The notes below the pieces were generated by a model that ran no database searches, had not been told where the DNA came from, and saw nothing but the letters and a program-made list of their open reading frames with translations. From the NCBI GenBank assembly GCA_030432295.1, contig JAUIHI010000002.1:1-64000 (forward strand): DNA of 64,000 bases. Reading direction: 5' to 3'. The first letter of the stretch is position 1; each line of letters opens with the position of its first letter. Below, one piece after another: positions 43,749-52,831 of this stretch. The translations under genes and the position numbers were made by a program. Source of the DNA: Anaerolineae bacterium (GTDB lineage: Bacteria; Chloroflexota; Anaerolineae; Caldilineales; Caldilineaceae).

Positions 43749-44603
43749 ATGACAACACCTACCCTCCGCCTCGGCACATCCACCTATTCCTACTGGCACT
43801 TTCTGCCAGAAAAAGTGGCGATTGAAACGGTGATGGACGAAGCTGCCAAACTTGGATTGTATGGCGTGGAGATACTCCACCGCCAGATGGAATCGGAAGA
43901 GAACGGCTATTTGCAGAAGCTCAAGCGCCACGCCTTCCAGTTGGGCCTGAGCCTCTACAACCTTTCCATCCACCAGGACTTTGTCCACGACGACCCTGCG
44001 GTGCGCCAGCAGCACATCGACCACACCCTGCGCTGCATCGACCTGGCCCACGAGATGGGCATCCCGTCTATGCGGATCAACTCCGGCGGTTTCCGCAAAG
44101 GGGGCGATTTCAACGACCTCATCGCGGCCAAAGGCTGGGTCGATCCCTGGCCTGGCTACACGAAGGAAGATGCAGTGGGCTGGGTCACAGATGCCATCGA
44201 AGCCTGCCTGCCCCACGCGGAGAAGCGGGGCGTGATGCTCCTGCTGGAAAACCACTGGGGACTGACCACCTTCGCCGCGGATATGGCTGGGCTGATCGAG
44301 ACGGTCAACTCGCCGTGGCTACGCGCAATCCTGGATATGGGCAACTTCATCTTTGAGGACGATATGTACGCGGCGATGGCGACCGTCGCCCCTCACGTCT
44401 GGCTGGCCCACGCCAAGACCTATCCCGGCGGCGGAAGCTGGTATACACTGGAGTTGGACTACGCCCGCATCTTCCGCACACTGCTGGACGCGGGTTGGCA
44501 GGGCTACTGCTCGATTGAAATGGAGGGCGGCGAGGATGCGTCTACGGCCATGCCCAAGAGTGTCGATATGTTGCAGGCGGCGTGGGCAGAGGCGAAGGCG
44601 TAA
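43749..44603 (+). CDS. sugar phosphate isomerase/epimerase-like TIM barrel protein (2)
   Basis: 284 aa, xylose-isomerase-like barrel. Motifs: LGLYGVEILHRQME, LSIHQDFVHDDP, MRINSGGFRKGGDFND, LLLENHWGLT, ILDMGNFIFEDD, VWLAHAKTYPGGG and CSIEMEGGEDA supply the expected metal-binding Glu/Asp/His residues. GGGAG precedes the ATG. It lies 116 nt after an oxidoreductase and 41 nt before galK. Substrate unknown, but coupling with Gfo/Idh enzymes suggests a sugar or inositol catabolic step. Confidence 0.88.
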   Translation: MTTPTLRLGTSTYSYWHFLPEKVAIETVMDEAAKLGLYGVEILHRQMESEENGYLQKLKRHAFQLGLSLYNLSIHQDFVHDDPAVRQQHIDHTLRCIDLAHEMGIPSMRINSGGFRKGGDFNDLIAAKGWVDPWPGYTKEDAVGWVTDAIEACLPHAEKRGVMLLLENHWGLTTFAADMAGLIETVNSPWLRAILDMGNFIFEDDMYAAMATVAPHVWLAHAKTYPGGGSWYTLELDYARIFRTLLDAGWQGYCSIEMEGGEDASTAMPKSVDMLQAAWAEAKA

Positions 44604-44644
44604 GAGCTTTAACGCGAAGGCGCAGAGGCGCAGAGAGAAGAAGA

Positions 44645-46012
44645 ATGGGGAGATTTGAGTTAAGAGAGGAGTTGCGCGCCATCTACGGCGCGGGGGCGGA
44701 CGGACAGACAACCCGCTACAACGCCGCGCTGGATCGGTTTCGGGATCGCTACGGCCCTGGGCCAGTGCATATCTTCCGCGCGCCGGGGCGGGTGAATCTG
44801 ATCGGCGAGCACACGGACTACAATCACGGCTATGTGCTACCCGTGGCCCTGGACCGGGATGTGCTGCTGCTGGCCCGTCCGCGTTCGGATGGGCAGGTGC
44901 GGTTGGCGAATGTGGAAGACGATTTCGAGGCGCGCAGCTTTGCCATCAGCAGTGCCATTCCCGCCGCGCCTGCCGGGGACTGGAGCAACTACGCCCGGGG
45001 TCCGGCCCAGGAGTTGACCCGGCTACGTTCTACAGGCTCAGTACAAGTGCTGGGCGCGTCTGTCCCCGGTTTTGATGGACTGGCCAGCGCCGCGCCCCCC
45101 TTCGGCGTGCCCCGGGGCGCGGGGGTCAGTTCCTCCTCCGCGCTGACGGTGGCGATGGCTGTGGCCTTTGCTCACTTTGCTGGGTGGGAATGGGAAGGGG
45201 CCGAGATGGCCCGTCTCTGTTCAGATGCGGAGTGGTATGTGGGCACCCGCGGCGGGATTATGGACCAGTTCATCGCACTGCTGGCCGAGCGGGGCCACGC
45301 CCTCTTTCTGGATTGTCGCCCGGACGCAGACGGCAACTTCCGCACCCGTCCCATCCCCCTGCCCGCAGGCTACCGGCTGCTGGTGATGGACAGCGGCGTG
45401 CGCCACACCAACACCCGCAACGAATTCAACCAGCGGGTGGCCGCCTGCCGGGCTGGGGTCGCCCTCCTGCGCCAGGAAATGCCCGGCATCACCCACCTGC
45501 GAGATGTGGAAAATATCGAGTGGGCCACACTGGAATCCCAACTCCCGGAGGCGGTGAGTGTGGCCGCTCTGCGCGCCGAAGGGCTGGAATTGGGCGATCT
45601 GCCCAATGTGCCGGATGACGCGCCCCTGCGGGTGCGGGCCTGTTGCCGCCACGTCTGGACAGAAAACCGCCGGGTGCTGGAAACGCTGGATGGATTAGGC
45701 AGCGGTGACATTCGACGGGTCGGCTCACTGCTGGACGCAGCCCACGCCAGCGCAGCGGAGGACTATCGCATCAGCACGACCGAACTGGACGCGCTGACTG
45801 TCGCGGCCAGAGAAGTCGATGGCGTGACCGGGGCGCGGCTCACCGGCGCGGGCTGGGGCGGATGTGTGATTGCGCTTGTGCCAGAGGGTCAGGTGGCAGA
45901 ATTCACCGGGCACGTAGGGCGGGTGTATACCCGTGAAACCGGACGGGAAGCGACGATTTTTCCTTGCTCCGCCGGGCCAGGTGCAGGTCTGGTTGCCGTC
46001 GCAGAAGTGTAG
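44645..46012 (+). CDS. galK: galactokinase
   Basis: GHMP-family kinase phosphorylating galactose with ATP. 455 aa, somewhat longer than the usual 380-400. The three GHMP/GalK motifs are intact: APGRVNLIGEHTDYNHGYVL, PRGAGVSSSSALTVAMA and ARLTGAGWGGCVIALV. The extra length is partly an insert near residues 125-160. The ATG at 44645 follows GAGAAGAAG; the upstream frame crosses a CGCAGAGG word repeat. No galT or galE lies in the window. Confidence 0.93.
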   Translation: MGRFELREELRAIYGAGADGQTTRYNAALDRFRDRYGPGPVHIFRAPGRVNLIGEHTDYNHGYVLPVALDRDVLLLARPRSDGQVRLANVEDDFEARSFAISSAIPAAPAGDWSNYARGPAQELTRLRSTGSVQVLGASVPGFDGLASAAPPFGVPRGAGVSSSSALTVAMAVAFAHFAGWEWEGAEMARLCSDAEWYVGTRGGIMDQFIALLAERGHALFLDCRPDADGNFRTRPIPLPAGYRLLVMDSGVRHTNTRNEFNQRVAACRAGVALLRQEMPGITHLRDVENIEWATLESQLPEAVSVAALRAEGLELGDLPNVPDDAPLRVRACCRHVWTENRRVLETLDGLGSGDIRRVGSLLDAAHASAAEDYRISTTELDALTVAAREVDGVTGARLTGAGWGGCVIALVPEGQVAEFTGHVGRVYTRETGREATIFPCSAGPGAGLVAVAEV

Positions 46013-46071
46013 TATACTCGCAGTATCTATTGGTTGCGTGAGACCGGTCGTGGTGTCGCGCGGGAGTACTT

Positions 46072-47793
46072 ATGCGACTGACCCGATTCTTTGCTGCTCT
46101 ACTTAGTCCAACCGAACAGCGGTTGGTCACCCGCTCGATTGTAATTGGGGCGCTTGTCTGGGCAGCCGTTCACACGCTCAAATTCGCCGTCAACTGGACA
46201 TTTGAATCTGTACAGCTTTGGGTAGAGAGTACAGAAAGTCTACTCTGGGTTTTGGCACCCCTGGTCGTGGGTGCGCTGGTGATGGCGGCCTTTGCCCGCT
46301 ACGGCGTCAGCGTTCTCAACTACCGGTCGAGCGACGGTCACATCCACAAACTGGTCGATGTGCGGGGGGATGGACTGGAGCGGGCAATCGCCCTCTACTA
46401 CTCTTCCGAGCCTGCCCTGGAACAGACACTGCTGGGCGACGAGGGCGTGAATGTGCGCTGGCAGCTTCCCACCTGGTCCCTGGCCCTGCGCAAAGCCCTG
46501 GCAACACTCGTTACGTTGGGCACAGGTGGCAGCGGTGGCCTGGAGGCCAGCGTGACCCTCATCGGCGAAAGCCTGGCCGCCGGGCTATTCAAACCCAGGC
46601 GAGCGCGCCTGGGAAAAATCCGCCATTCACCCCTGGCCCAGAAACTCTGGCGCTGGTGGAGTTCCAGCAATCCGGATGAATTGCAGACCGCCCAGTTGGC
46701 CGGGATTGCGGCGGCTATTTCGGCACTTCTGGGCGCACCCTTTGCCGCGGCTTTCTTTGCCATCGAAGTGATGTACCGCCGGCGTCCGGTGATCGAAAAG
46801 CTGATTTTTGCCCTCATTGGCGCGCTGGTTGCCTATCTCCTCAATCTGGTGGTGGGGGGCCAGCAGCGGGTCTTTGAGCCGATTACCCTCCTGCGTCCGC
46901 CTATCACCACCGCCTACTACCTTCTGTTGGTTCTGCTCTCCTTTTCCATTGCTATGACCGGTATTCTCTTTGAATACCTGCGGGAGCGCATTGTCGATTT
47001 CTACCGGATTGCCAAATTCAACGACTGGCAGCGGCATCTCTCCGGTGCGTTGCTTGCCGGGACAATCGCTCTTGTCGCGGTTGCTCTGACCGGCGAGCCA
47101 CTGGATCTGATTTTGGGGACCGGCGATCGGATGGTGGAGGCCGCGCTCGATGGACAGGTCACCCTGCAAATCGCGATTGTCGCTCTCTTTGGCAAGATGC
47201 TGGCCACGACCCTGACCATCGGTTCCGGTGGTTCCGCGGGGCTGCTCGTCCCGTCCCTCTTTTTTGGGACGATGACGGCCACTGCCTTGAGTCACCTCTT
47301 TGGCTACCCACCCATTCTGCTGATCGTACCGGCGATGACCGCCAGTCTGGTTTCGATTGTCAATGTGCCCCTGGCCGCCACCCTTTTTGTTGTGGAGATA
47401 TTCGGCTCGACCTATCTCCTGCCGGCAATGGTGGTACTGGTTCTCACCCTCATCTTCACCCACGACACAAGCATCTACCGCACCCAACGGGAAGAGTACC
47501 AGGGCCGCCAGCTCATTCCCGGCTATAGCACACGCCGGGTGCTGGTTCCCCCGGCCTGGCACGGACGGACGATCGTCGATCTGCAAATCCGCGCCCGTTT
47601 TGGGCTGAATGTGATAGGCCTGTTGGAAAAACACGCGCTGGACGGACACTCCCCGCCGGAGGCAGTTCTGAATCCCCTTGTGGACCACCCCCTGCAAACC
47701 GGCGACAGTTTGATATTGCTCGGACGCGACCAGGCCCTCGACGCATTCGACGAGTCCGTTGCCGAGTTGACAACAATGGAAGATTGGAAGTAA
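46072..47793 (+). CDS. ClC-family chloride channel/transporter with TrkA-C domain
   Basis: 573 aa. The N-terminal ClC membrane domain has altered selectivity motifs: GTGGSGGLEASVTLIGE (canonical GREGP position reads GLEAS but keeps the Glu) and GSGGSAGLLVPSLFFG. FFAIEVMYRR is present at the second conserved Glu region. A cytosolic TrkA-C-like domain (about 475-565) replaces the usual CBS pair. CGGGAG precedes the ATG. Likely exchanges or conducts chloride; ion and direction not decidable. Only ~12% of the window separates it from a second ClC gene of another type. Confidence 0.88.
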   Translation: MRLTRFFAALLSPTEQRLVTRSIVIGALVWAAVHTLKFAVNWTFESVQLWVESTESLLWVLAPLVVGALVMAAFARYGVSVLNYRSSDGHIHKLVDVRGDGLERAIALYYSSEPALEQTLLGDEGVNVRWQLPTWSLALRKALATLVTLGTGGSGGLEASVTLIGESLAAGLFKPRRARLGKIRHSPLAQKLWRWWSSSNPDELQTAQLAGIAAAISALLGAPFAAAFFAIEVMYRRRPVIEKLIFALIGALVAYLLNLVVGGQQRVFEPITLLRPPITTAYYLLLVLLSFSIAMTGILFEYLRERIVDFYRIAKFNDWQRHLSGALLAGTIALVAVALTGEPLDLILGTGDRMVEAALDGQVTLQIAIVALFGKMLATTLTIGSGGSAGLLVPSLFFGTMTATALSHLFGYPPILLIVPAMTASLVSIVNVPLAATLFVVEIFGSTYLLPAMVVLVLTLIFTHDTSIYRTQREEYQGRQLIPGYSTRRVLVPPAWHGRTIVDLQIRARFGLNVIGLLEKHALDGHSPPEAVLNPLVDHPLQTGDSLILLGRDQALDAFDESVAELTTMEDWK

Positions 47794-47894
47794 GTGTTGT
47801 AGTATACACTGTAAAGTACAGCATACTGGCCTCCAGAAACCAGCACTATCTGCGTATAAAATCATAGCCCGCACATCACCCAAAGGAGACCCCT

Positions 47895-49169
47895 GTGGAC
47901 GGTTCACCCACCCCTAGCTACATCGAAAAATCCTACGCACTGGCCCGAGAACGCTACGCCGATCTGGGCGTGGACACGGACCGCAGCCTGGACCTGCTGG
48001 CCCAGATTCCCATCAGCCTGCACTGCTGGCAGGGCGACGACGTGCTGGGCTTTGAAGACCCGGACCGGGGACTAAGCGGTGGGATTATGGCCACGGGCAA
48101 CTATCCGGGCAAGGCCCGCACGCCCGACGAACTGCGCCAGGACCTGGACAAGGCATACAGCCTCATTCCCGGCAACCACCGGCTCAATCTGCACGCCAGC
48201 TATCTGGAAGCGAGCAGCCCGGTCCCCCGCAACGAAATCGGGCCGGAGCATTTCCGGGGCTGGGCGGATTGGGCCAAAGCCAACAACCACGGCATCGACT
48301 TCAACCCCACCCTCTTTTCCCACCCCCTGGCCGACGACGGCTTCACCCTGGCCCACGCGGACGCGGGCATTCGCCAGTTCTGGATCGAACACTGCATCGC
48401 CAGCCGGGAGATCGGCGCCTTCTTTGGCAAGGAAGTCGGCACACCAGCCGTCACAAATATCTGGATTCCCGACGGCTATAAGGATATGACTGTGGATCGG
48501 GCCGCGCCCCGCCAACGGTTGAAGGATGCGCTGGATGCGGTCTTCGCCCCGCCAATTGACAGCCGATACAATCTGGACGCGGTGGAGTGCAAGCTCTTCG
48601 GTCTGGGGTCCGAGAGTTACGTCGTCGGCTCCCACGAATTTTACATGGGCTATGCGGTCGCCAACCAGCTCGTCCTCTGCCTGGACGCGGGCCACTTCCA
48701 CCCCACCGAAACCATCTCGGACAAAATCTCGTCCACCCTCCTCTTTGTGCCACGCCTGCTCCTGCACGTGAGCCGGGGCGTGCGTTGGGACAGCGATCAC
48801 GTCGTCACATTGACCGACGATCTGCAGGCGATTATGCAGGAGATTATCCGGGGCAACTATCTGGACCGGGTACACATCGGCCTGGACTTCTTCGACGCCA
48901 GCATCAATCGGGTCGGCGCGTGGGCAATTGGCACACGCAACGCCCTGCGCGGTCTGCTGATGGCCCTGCTCGAACCCATCGACGAACTGCGCAAATTGGA
49001 GCAGGACGGCGACTTCACCGCCCGGCTGGCCCTGCTCGAAGAGTTGAAGGGGTTGCCCTTCGGCGCAGTCTGGGACTACCACTGCCTGCGCCAGGAAGTG
49101 CCAGCGGGAATGGGATACGTAACCGAAATCCGGCAGTACGAAAAAGATGTATTGGCAGGACGCAGCTAA
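47895..49169 (+). CDS. rhaA: L-rhamnose isomerase
   Basis: Converts L-rhamnose to L-rhamnulose. 424 aa, collinear with enterobacterial Rha[103 protein letters not shown] and [13 protein letters not shown]. The metal-ligand Glu, Asp and His residues in these blocks are conserved. AAAGGAG lies 9 nt before the GTG. A ClC gene follows after 12 nt and rhaB after that. Confidence 0.97.
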   Translation: MDGSPTPSYIEKSYALARERYADLGVDTDRSLDLLAQIPISLHCWQGDDVLGFEDPDRGLSGGIMATGNYPGKARTPDELRQDLDKAYSLIPGNHRLNLHASYLEASSPVPRNEIGPEHFRGWADWAKANNHGIDFNPTLFSHPLADDGFTLAHADAGIRQFWIEHCIASREIGAFFGKEVGTPAVTNIWIPDGYKDMTVDRAAPRQRLKDALDAVFAPPIDSRYNLDAVECKLFGLGSESYVVGSHEFYMGYAVANQLVLCLDAGHFHPTETISDKISSTLLFVPRLLLHVSRGVRWDSDHVVTLTDDLQAIMQEIIRGNYLDRVHIGLDFFDASINRVGAWAIGTRNALRGLLMALLEPIDELRKLEQDGDFTARLALLEELKGLPFGAVWDYHCLRQEVPAGMGYVTEIRQYEKDVLAGRS

Positions 49170-49181
49170 AGACAGGCACGT

Positions 49182-51251
49182 ATGACAATTTCAGGTGAAA
49201 CGAACGCAAGCGGCCCGACCTGGCAACAGAAGTTGCGCTCACGGGTGCAGGACGGTTTTGGATGGAAGAGGCCCGAACAACTTATTTTGTTTGCCACGGC
49301 TGTGCTGGTTGGCCTGGGCACGGGTTTGGGTGCGGTGGTCTTTATCTGGCTGCTGGGGCAGATCGGCAGCTTGACCGCATGGATGCAGAGCGTTCTGGGC
49401 GGTGTGATCGGGCTGCTGCTGGCAATGGCGATGGCCGGGCTGATCGTCGGCTATGTCATCGAGCGCTGGGCCAGCGAAGCCAAAGGCCACGGCGTGCCCG
49501 AAGTGATGGAGGCGGTCGCCCTGCGCGGCGGTCACATCCGCCCCCGGGTGGCAGTTCTCAAAGTGCTGGCCTCCTCCCTCACCATCGGTACGGGCGGTTC
49601 GGCGGGCCGGGAAGGGCCGATTGTCCAGGTGGGCGCGGCGCTGGGATCGACCGTCGGCCAACTCTTCCACTTCAGCGGCGACCGGGTGCGCACACTGGTG
49701 GCCTGTGGCGCGGCCGCGGGGATCGCCGCCACATTCAACGCGCCCATCGCTGGCGCTATCTTCGCCCAGGAAGTGATCCTCAACAACTTCACAGCCCGCT
49801 ACTTCGGAATGGTCGTCATCAGCGGCGTGGCCGCCAGTATTGTCAGCCGCGCCCTGCTCAGCGACAAACCGGCCTTTCTGGTCCCAGCCTATCCGATGAA
49901 CCATCTGGCCGAGTTGGGCGTCTATATCGTCCTGGGGCTGCTGGCAGCGCTGGTGGCAGTGCTCTTCATCCGGGTTCTCTACAGATTTGAAGAGTTCTTC
50001 GACAGTCGGCCTGTGCCACTCTACCTGCGCACCACAATCGGAATGGTGCTGACCGGGCTGGTGGCCCTGCTGCTGCCCGGACGCGAGGTGCTGGGGCCGG
50101 GGCTGGATATGATCGGTGAGGCAATTGCCGGGGATTTTCAGATGGGGCTGGGGCTGATGGCGTCACTGCTTGTCCTTAAGATGCTGGCGACGAGCTTCAC
50201 CCTGGGCGCGGGCAATTCGGGCGGGGTCTTTGCGCCCAGCCTCTTTATGGGCGCGATTCTGGGCGGGATGGTCGGCCAGGTGGCCCACGGCCTGTGGCCG
50301 CAGATTGTCACCAACCCCGGCGCGTATGCGATTGTGGGTATGGCCGCGGTCTTTGCCGGCGCGGCCCGTGCGCCGATTACCGCAGTTCTGATCGTCTTTG
50401 AGATGTCCGGCGACTACAAACTGATTCTGCCCCTGATGCTGGCCACAGTCATCTCCACATTCCTGGCCGAGGGCATCTTCCGGGAGTCAATCTACACCCT
50501 CAAACTGCGCTTGAAAGGCGTTCACCTGCAAGGCGGGCGGGATGTGGACATTTTGCAGGGCGTGACGGTGGCCGAGGTGATGGGCGGCAATCTGCACACA
50601 GTTTCCGAGCAGGCCACACTCACCCAACTCTCGGACATTTTCAGCCAGACCCGCAGTCACGGCCTGCTGGTGCTGGACGCAGCGGGCAAGCTGGCAGGAA
50701 TCACAACCGTAACCGATCTGGACAGGGCTGTGGCTGCTGATCAGTCACGCAGCACGCCCGTCTACGCCATCGGCACGCCCTTCGATCGGCTGGTCACCGC
50801 CTTCCCCGATGAATCAATCGGCGAAGCCCTGACCCGGATGAGTGTGCGCGGTTTTGGCAGATTGCCGGTGGTGGATCGGGCCGACCGGCACAAGCTGCTC
50901 GGTGTCATCCGCCGGGAAGAGATCATCAAAGCCTACAATGTGGGGCTGGCCCGACGGGCCGAACTGCAACACCGCACCCAGCGCGCCCAGCTACGCAATA
51001 TCGACGGCACAGAATTTGTCGAGGTGGCCCTGAGCGCGGGTGACAGTGCGATAGGCCAATCCATCCAGGAGATCAGCCGCGCCCTGCCCAAAGATGCCAT
51101 CCTCATCTCCATTCGGCGTGCCGGGCGGGTCCTGATTCCCCACGGCACAACCCGTTTCGAGGCCGACGATCTGGTCACGGCCTTTATTCATACCCGGGAC
51201 ATCGAAAAGCTGGTCTCTGCCCTGCGCCAGGAGACGCCACGAAACCCATAA
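49182..51251 (+). CDS. ClC-family chloride channel with CBS pair and TrkA-C domain
   Basis: 689 aa. The membrane domain has near-canonical motifs GHGVPEVMEA, GTGGSAGREGPIVQVGA (gating Glu in GREGP) and GNSGGVFAPSLFMG. Two CBS motifs follow (about residues 455-590: VAEVMGGNLHTVSE and IGTPFDRLVTAFPDESIGEA), then a TrkA-C-like domain (about 600-680). These may sense adenine nucleotides. It begins 13 nt after rhaA, so is probably co-transcribed. Its architecture differs from the ClC at 46072. Confidence 0.92.
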   Translation: MTISGETNASGPTWQQKLRSRVQDGFGWKRPEQLILFATAVLVGLGTGLGAVVFIWLLGQIGSLTAWMQSVLGGVIGLLLAMAMAGLIVGYVIERWASEAKGHGVPEVMEAVALRGGHIRPRVAVLKVLASSLTIGTGGSAGREGPIVQVGAALGSTVGQLFHFSGDRVRTLVACGAAAGIAATFNAPIAGAIFAQEVILNNFTARYFGMVVISGVAASIVSRALLSDKPAFLVPAYPMNHLAELGVYIVLGLLAALVAVLFIRVLYRFEEFFDSRPVPLYLRTTIGMVLTGLVALLLPGREVLGPGLDMIGEAIAGDFQMGLGLMASLLVLKMLATSFTLGAGNSGGVFAPSLFMGAILGGMVGQVAHGLWPQIVTNPGAYAIVGMAAVFAGAARAPITAVLIVFEMSGDYKLILPLMLATVISTFLAEGIFRESIYTLKLRLKGVHLQGGRDVDILQGVTVAEVMGGNLHTVSEQATLTQLSDIFSQTRSHGLLVLDAAGKLAGITTVTDLDRAVAADQSRSTPVYAIGTPFDRLVTAFPDESIGEALTRMSVRGFGRLPVVDRADRHKLLGVIRREEIIKAYNVGLARRAELQHRTQRAQLRNIDGTEFVEVALSAGDSAIGQSIQEISRALPKDAILISIRRAGRVLIPHGTTRFEADDLVTAFIHTRDIEKLVSALRQETPRNP

Positions 51252-51252
51252 C

Positions 51253-51332
51253 GGGTATTGGGTATTGGATATTTCGCAGTGACATTGGCAGGACGTCCCA
51301 GCAAAATATCCAATACCCATTATCCAATACCC
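51253..51332. repeat. GGGTATT-family inverted repeat
   Basis: Left GGGTATTGGGTATTGGATAT... (51253-51277) and right GCAAAATATCCAATACCC ATTATCCAATACCC (51300-51332). The right arm has an extra 7-8-nt word. The loop (GACATTGGCAGGACGTCCC) resembles that at 15736-15752. Confidence 0.75.
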
Positions 51333-51344
51333 AAGAATCCACCT

Positions 51345-52730
51345 ATGAAAAAACTTACTGTTCTTGCAATCGATCTGGGAGCGGAATCGGGCCGGGTGAT
51401 GGCCGTCCACTACGACGGGCGCGGCTTGGAATTAGAGGAGCTACACCGCTTCCCCAATATGACCGTCAATGTGCGGGGAACCCTGCACTGGGACTTTCTG
51501 CGTCTGTGGACGGACATCCAGCAGGGCATTGGCCTGGGCAAAATCCACAATCCGGCCAGCCTGGGCGTGGACACCTGGGCCATCGACTTTGGGCTGCTGG
51601 ATCGCCAGGGCCACCTGCTGGGCAATCCGGTCACCTATCGGGACAGCCGGACGGATGGGGTGTTGGAGCGGGCTTTCGCGAAAGTCTCCCAGGCCGACAT
51701 CTACGCCCAGACCGGCATCCAGTTTATGCCCATCAACACCCTCTACCAGCTTCTCACACTGGTGGAGGGTGGCTCGCCCCAACTGGCCGCGGCCCAGACA
51801 TTCCTCACCGGGCCAGACCTGCTCAACTACTGGCTGACCGGGGCGAAGGTCTGCGAATTCAGCAACGCCACGACGACGCAACTGTTCAATCCCCGCACAG
51901 GCAATTGGGCCTGGGAACTCCTCGACGCCTTCGCCATCCCCCGCCACATCTTCCCGGAAGTGGTGCAGCCGGGTACGCGGCTGGGCACGTTCGACGGCAT
52001 ACCCGTTATCGCGCCGGCCTGCCACGACACAGGCAGCGCGGTGGCTGGCACACCCCTGGCCTCGCCCCACTCTGCCTACATTAGCAGCGGCACGTGGAGT
52101 CTGGTCGGGCTGGAAGTGGCTGCGCCGGTCATCAACGACGCAGCCCTGGCCGCCAATGTGACGAATGAGGGCGGAGTCTACGGGACCTATCGCCTGCTCA
52201 AAAATGTGATGGGGTTGTGGATTGTCCAGCAGTGCCGGGCCACTTGGGCCAAAGCTGGTGAAGAATTGGGCTACGACGAACTGACCCGTCTGGCAGCCGA
52301 TGCCTCGCCGGATACGACCGCCATCGACCCCAACGACAACCGCTTTCTTGCGCCGGGGGATCATCCGGCCCGGGTGCGGGAGTGGTGTCGGGAGCGCGGG
52401 TTACCGGTTCCACAGACAAAAGGGGAGATCGTACGCTCGGTCTTGCAGGGGCTGGCGAACCGCTACGCCAGCGTCCTTGCCAGCCTGACCGACCTGACCG
52501 GCCAGCCCGCGGATCGGATTCACATTGTGGGGGGCGGCAGCCAGAACCGGATGCTCAATCGGATGACCGCGGACGCCAGCGGCCTGCCGGTAGTGGCTGG
52601 CCCAGTGGAAGCGACTGTGCTGGGCAATGCGCTGGTGCAACTGATCAGCCTGGGCGAACTGGCAGACATTCAGCAGGCCCGCCAGTTGGTGGCACAGATG
52701 GGCGGACAGGAAGAATTTTTACCAGAATAG
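51345..52730 (+). CDS. rhaB: L-rhamnulokinase
   Basis: FGGY-family kinase phosphorylating L-rhamnulose at O1. 461 aa. N-terminal AIDLGAESGRVMA, then SLGVDTWAIDFGLLDRQGHL, QTGIQFMPINTLYQL, ACHDTGSAVAGTP, ISSGTWSLVGLE and the C-terminal HIVGGGSQNRMLNRMTAD all match RhaB. The ribosome-binding site is weak. It follows rhaA and the ClC gene; no rhaD or rhaS/rhaR relative is in the window, so downstream cleavage must be encoded elsewhere or differ. Confidence 0.95.
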   Translation: MKKLTVLAIDLGAESGRVMAVHYDGRGLELEELHRFPNMTVNVRGTLHWDFLRLWTDIQQGIGLGKIHNPASLGVDTWAIDFGLLDRQGHLLGNPVTYRDSRTDGVLERAFAKVSQADIYAQTGIQFMPINTLYQLLTLVEGGSPQLAAAQTFLTGPDLLNYWLTGAKVCEFSNATTTQLFNPRTGNWAWELLDAFAIPRHIFPEVVQPGTRLGTFDGIPVIAPACHDTGSAVAGTPLASPHSAYISSGTWSLVGLEVAAPVINDAALAANVTNEGGVYGTYRLLKNVMGLWIVQQCRATWAKAGEELGYDELTRLAADASPDTTAIDPNDNRFLAPGDHPARVREWCRERGLPVPQTKGEIVRSVLQGLANRYASVLASLTDLTGQPADRIHIVGGGSQNRMLNRMTADASGLPVVAGPVEATVLGNALVQLISLGELADIQQARQLVAQMGGQEEFLPE

Positions 52731-52811
52731 GACGCAGATTCCGCTGAAAAAGTTGATCTGCGCTGATTATATCAGTGGCAATCATTCTTTTCAGCGTCAT
52801 CTGCGTCCTAT
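52727..52811. repeat. GGACGCAGAT-family inverted repeat
   Basis: Arms of 24 nt (52727-52750 and 52788-52811) pair with two or three mismatches: ATAGGACGCAGATTCCGC against its complement. It overlaps the rhaB stop codon. The segment ATCATTCTTTTCAGCGTCAT also occurs at 10486-10505. Confidence 0.8.
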
Positions 52812-52831
52812 CTCCACAAAGGAAAATCGCT

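Noticed and set aside
45993-46018. Promoter of the ClC gene (TTGCCG with TATACT)
   Set aside because: The spacer is only 14 nt, too short for a sigma-70 promoter, and the boxes lie at the galK end.
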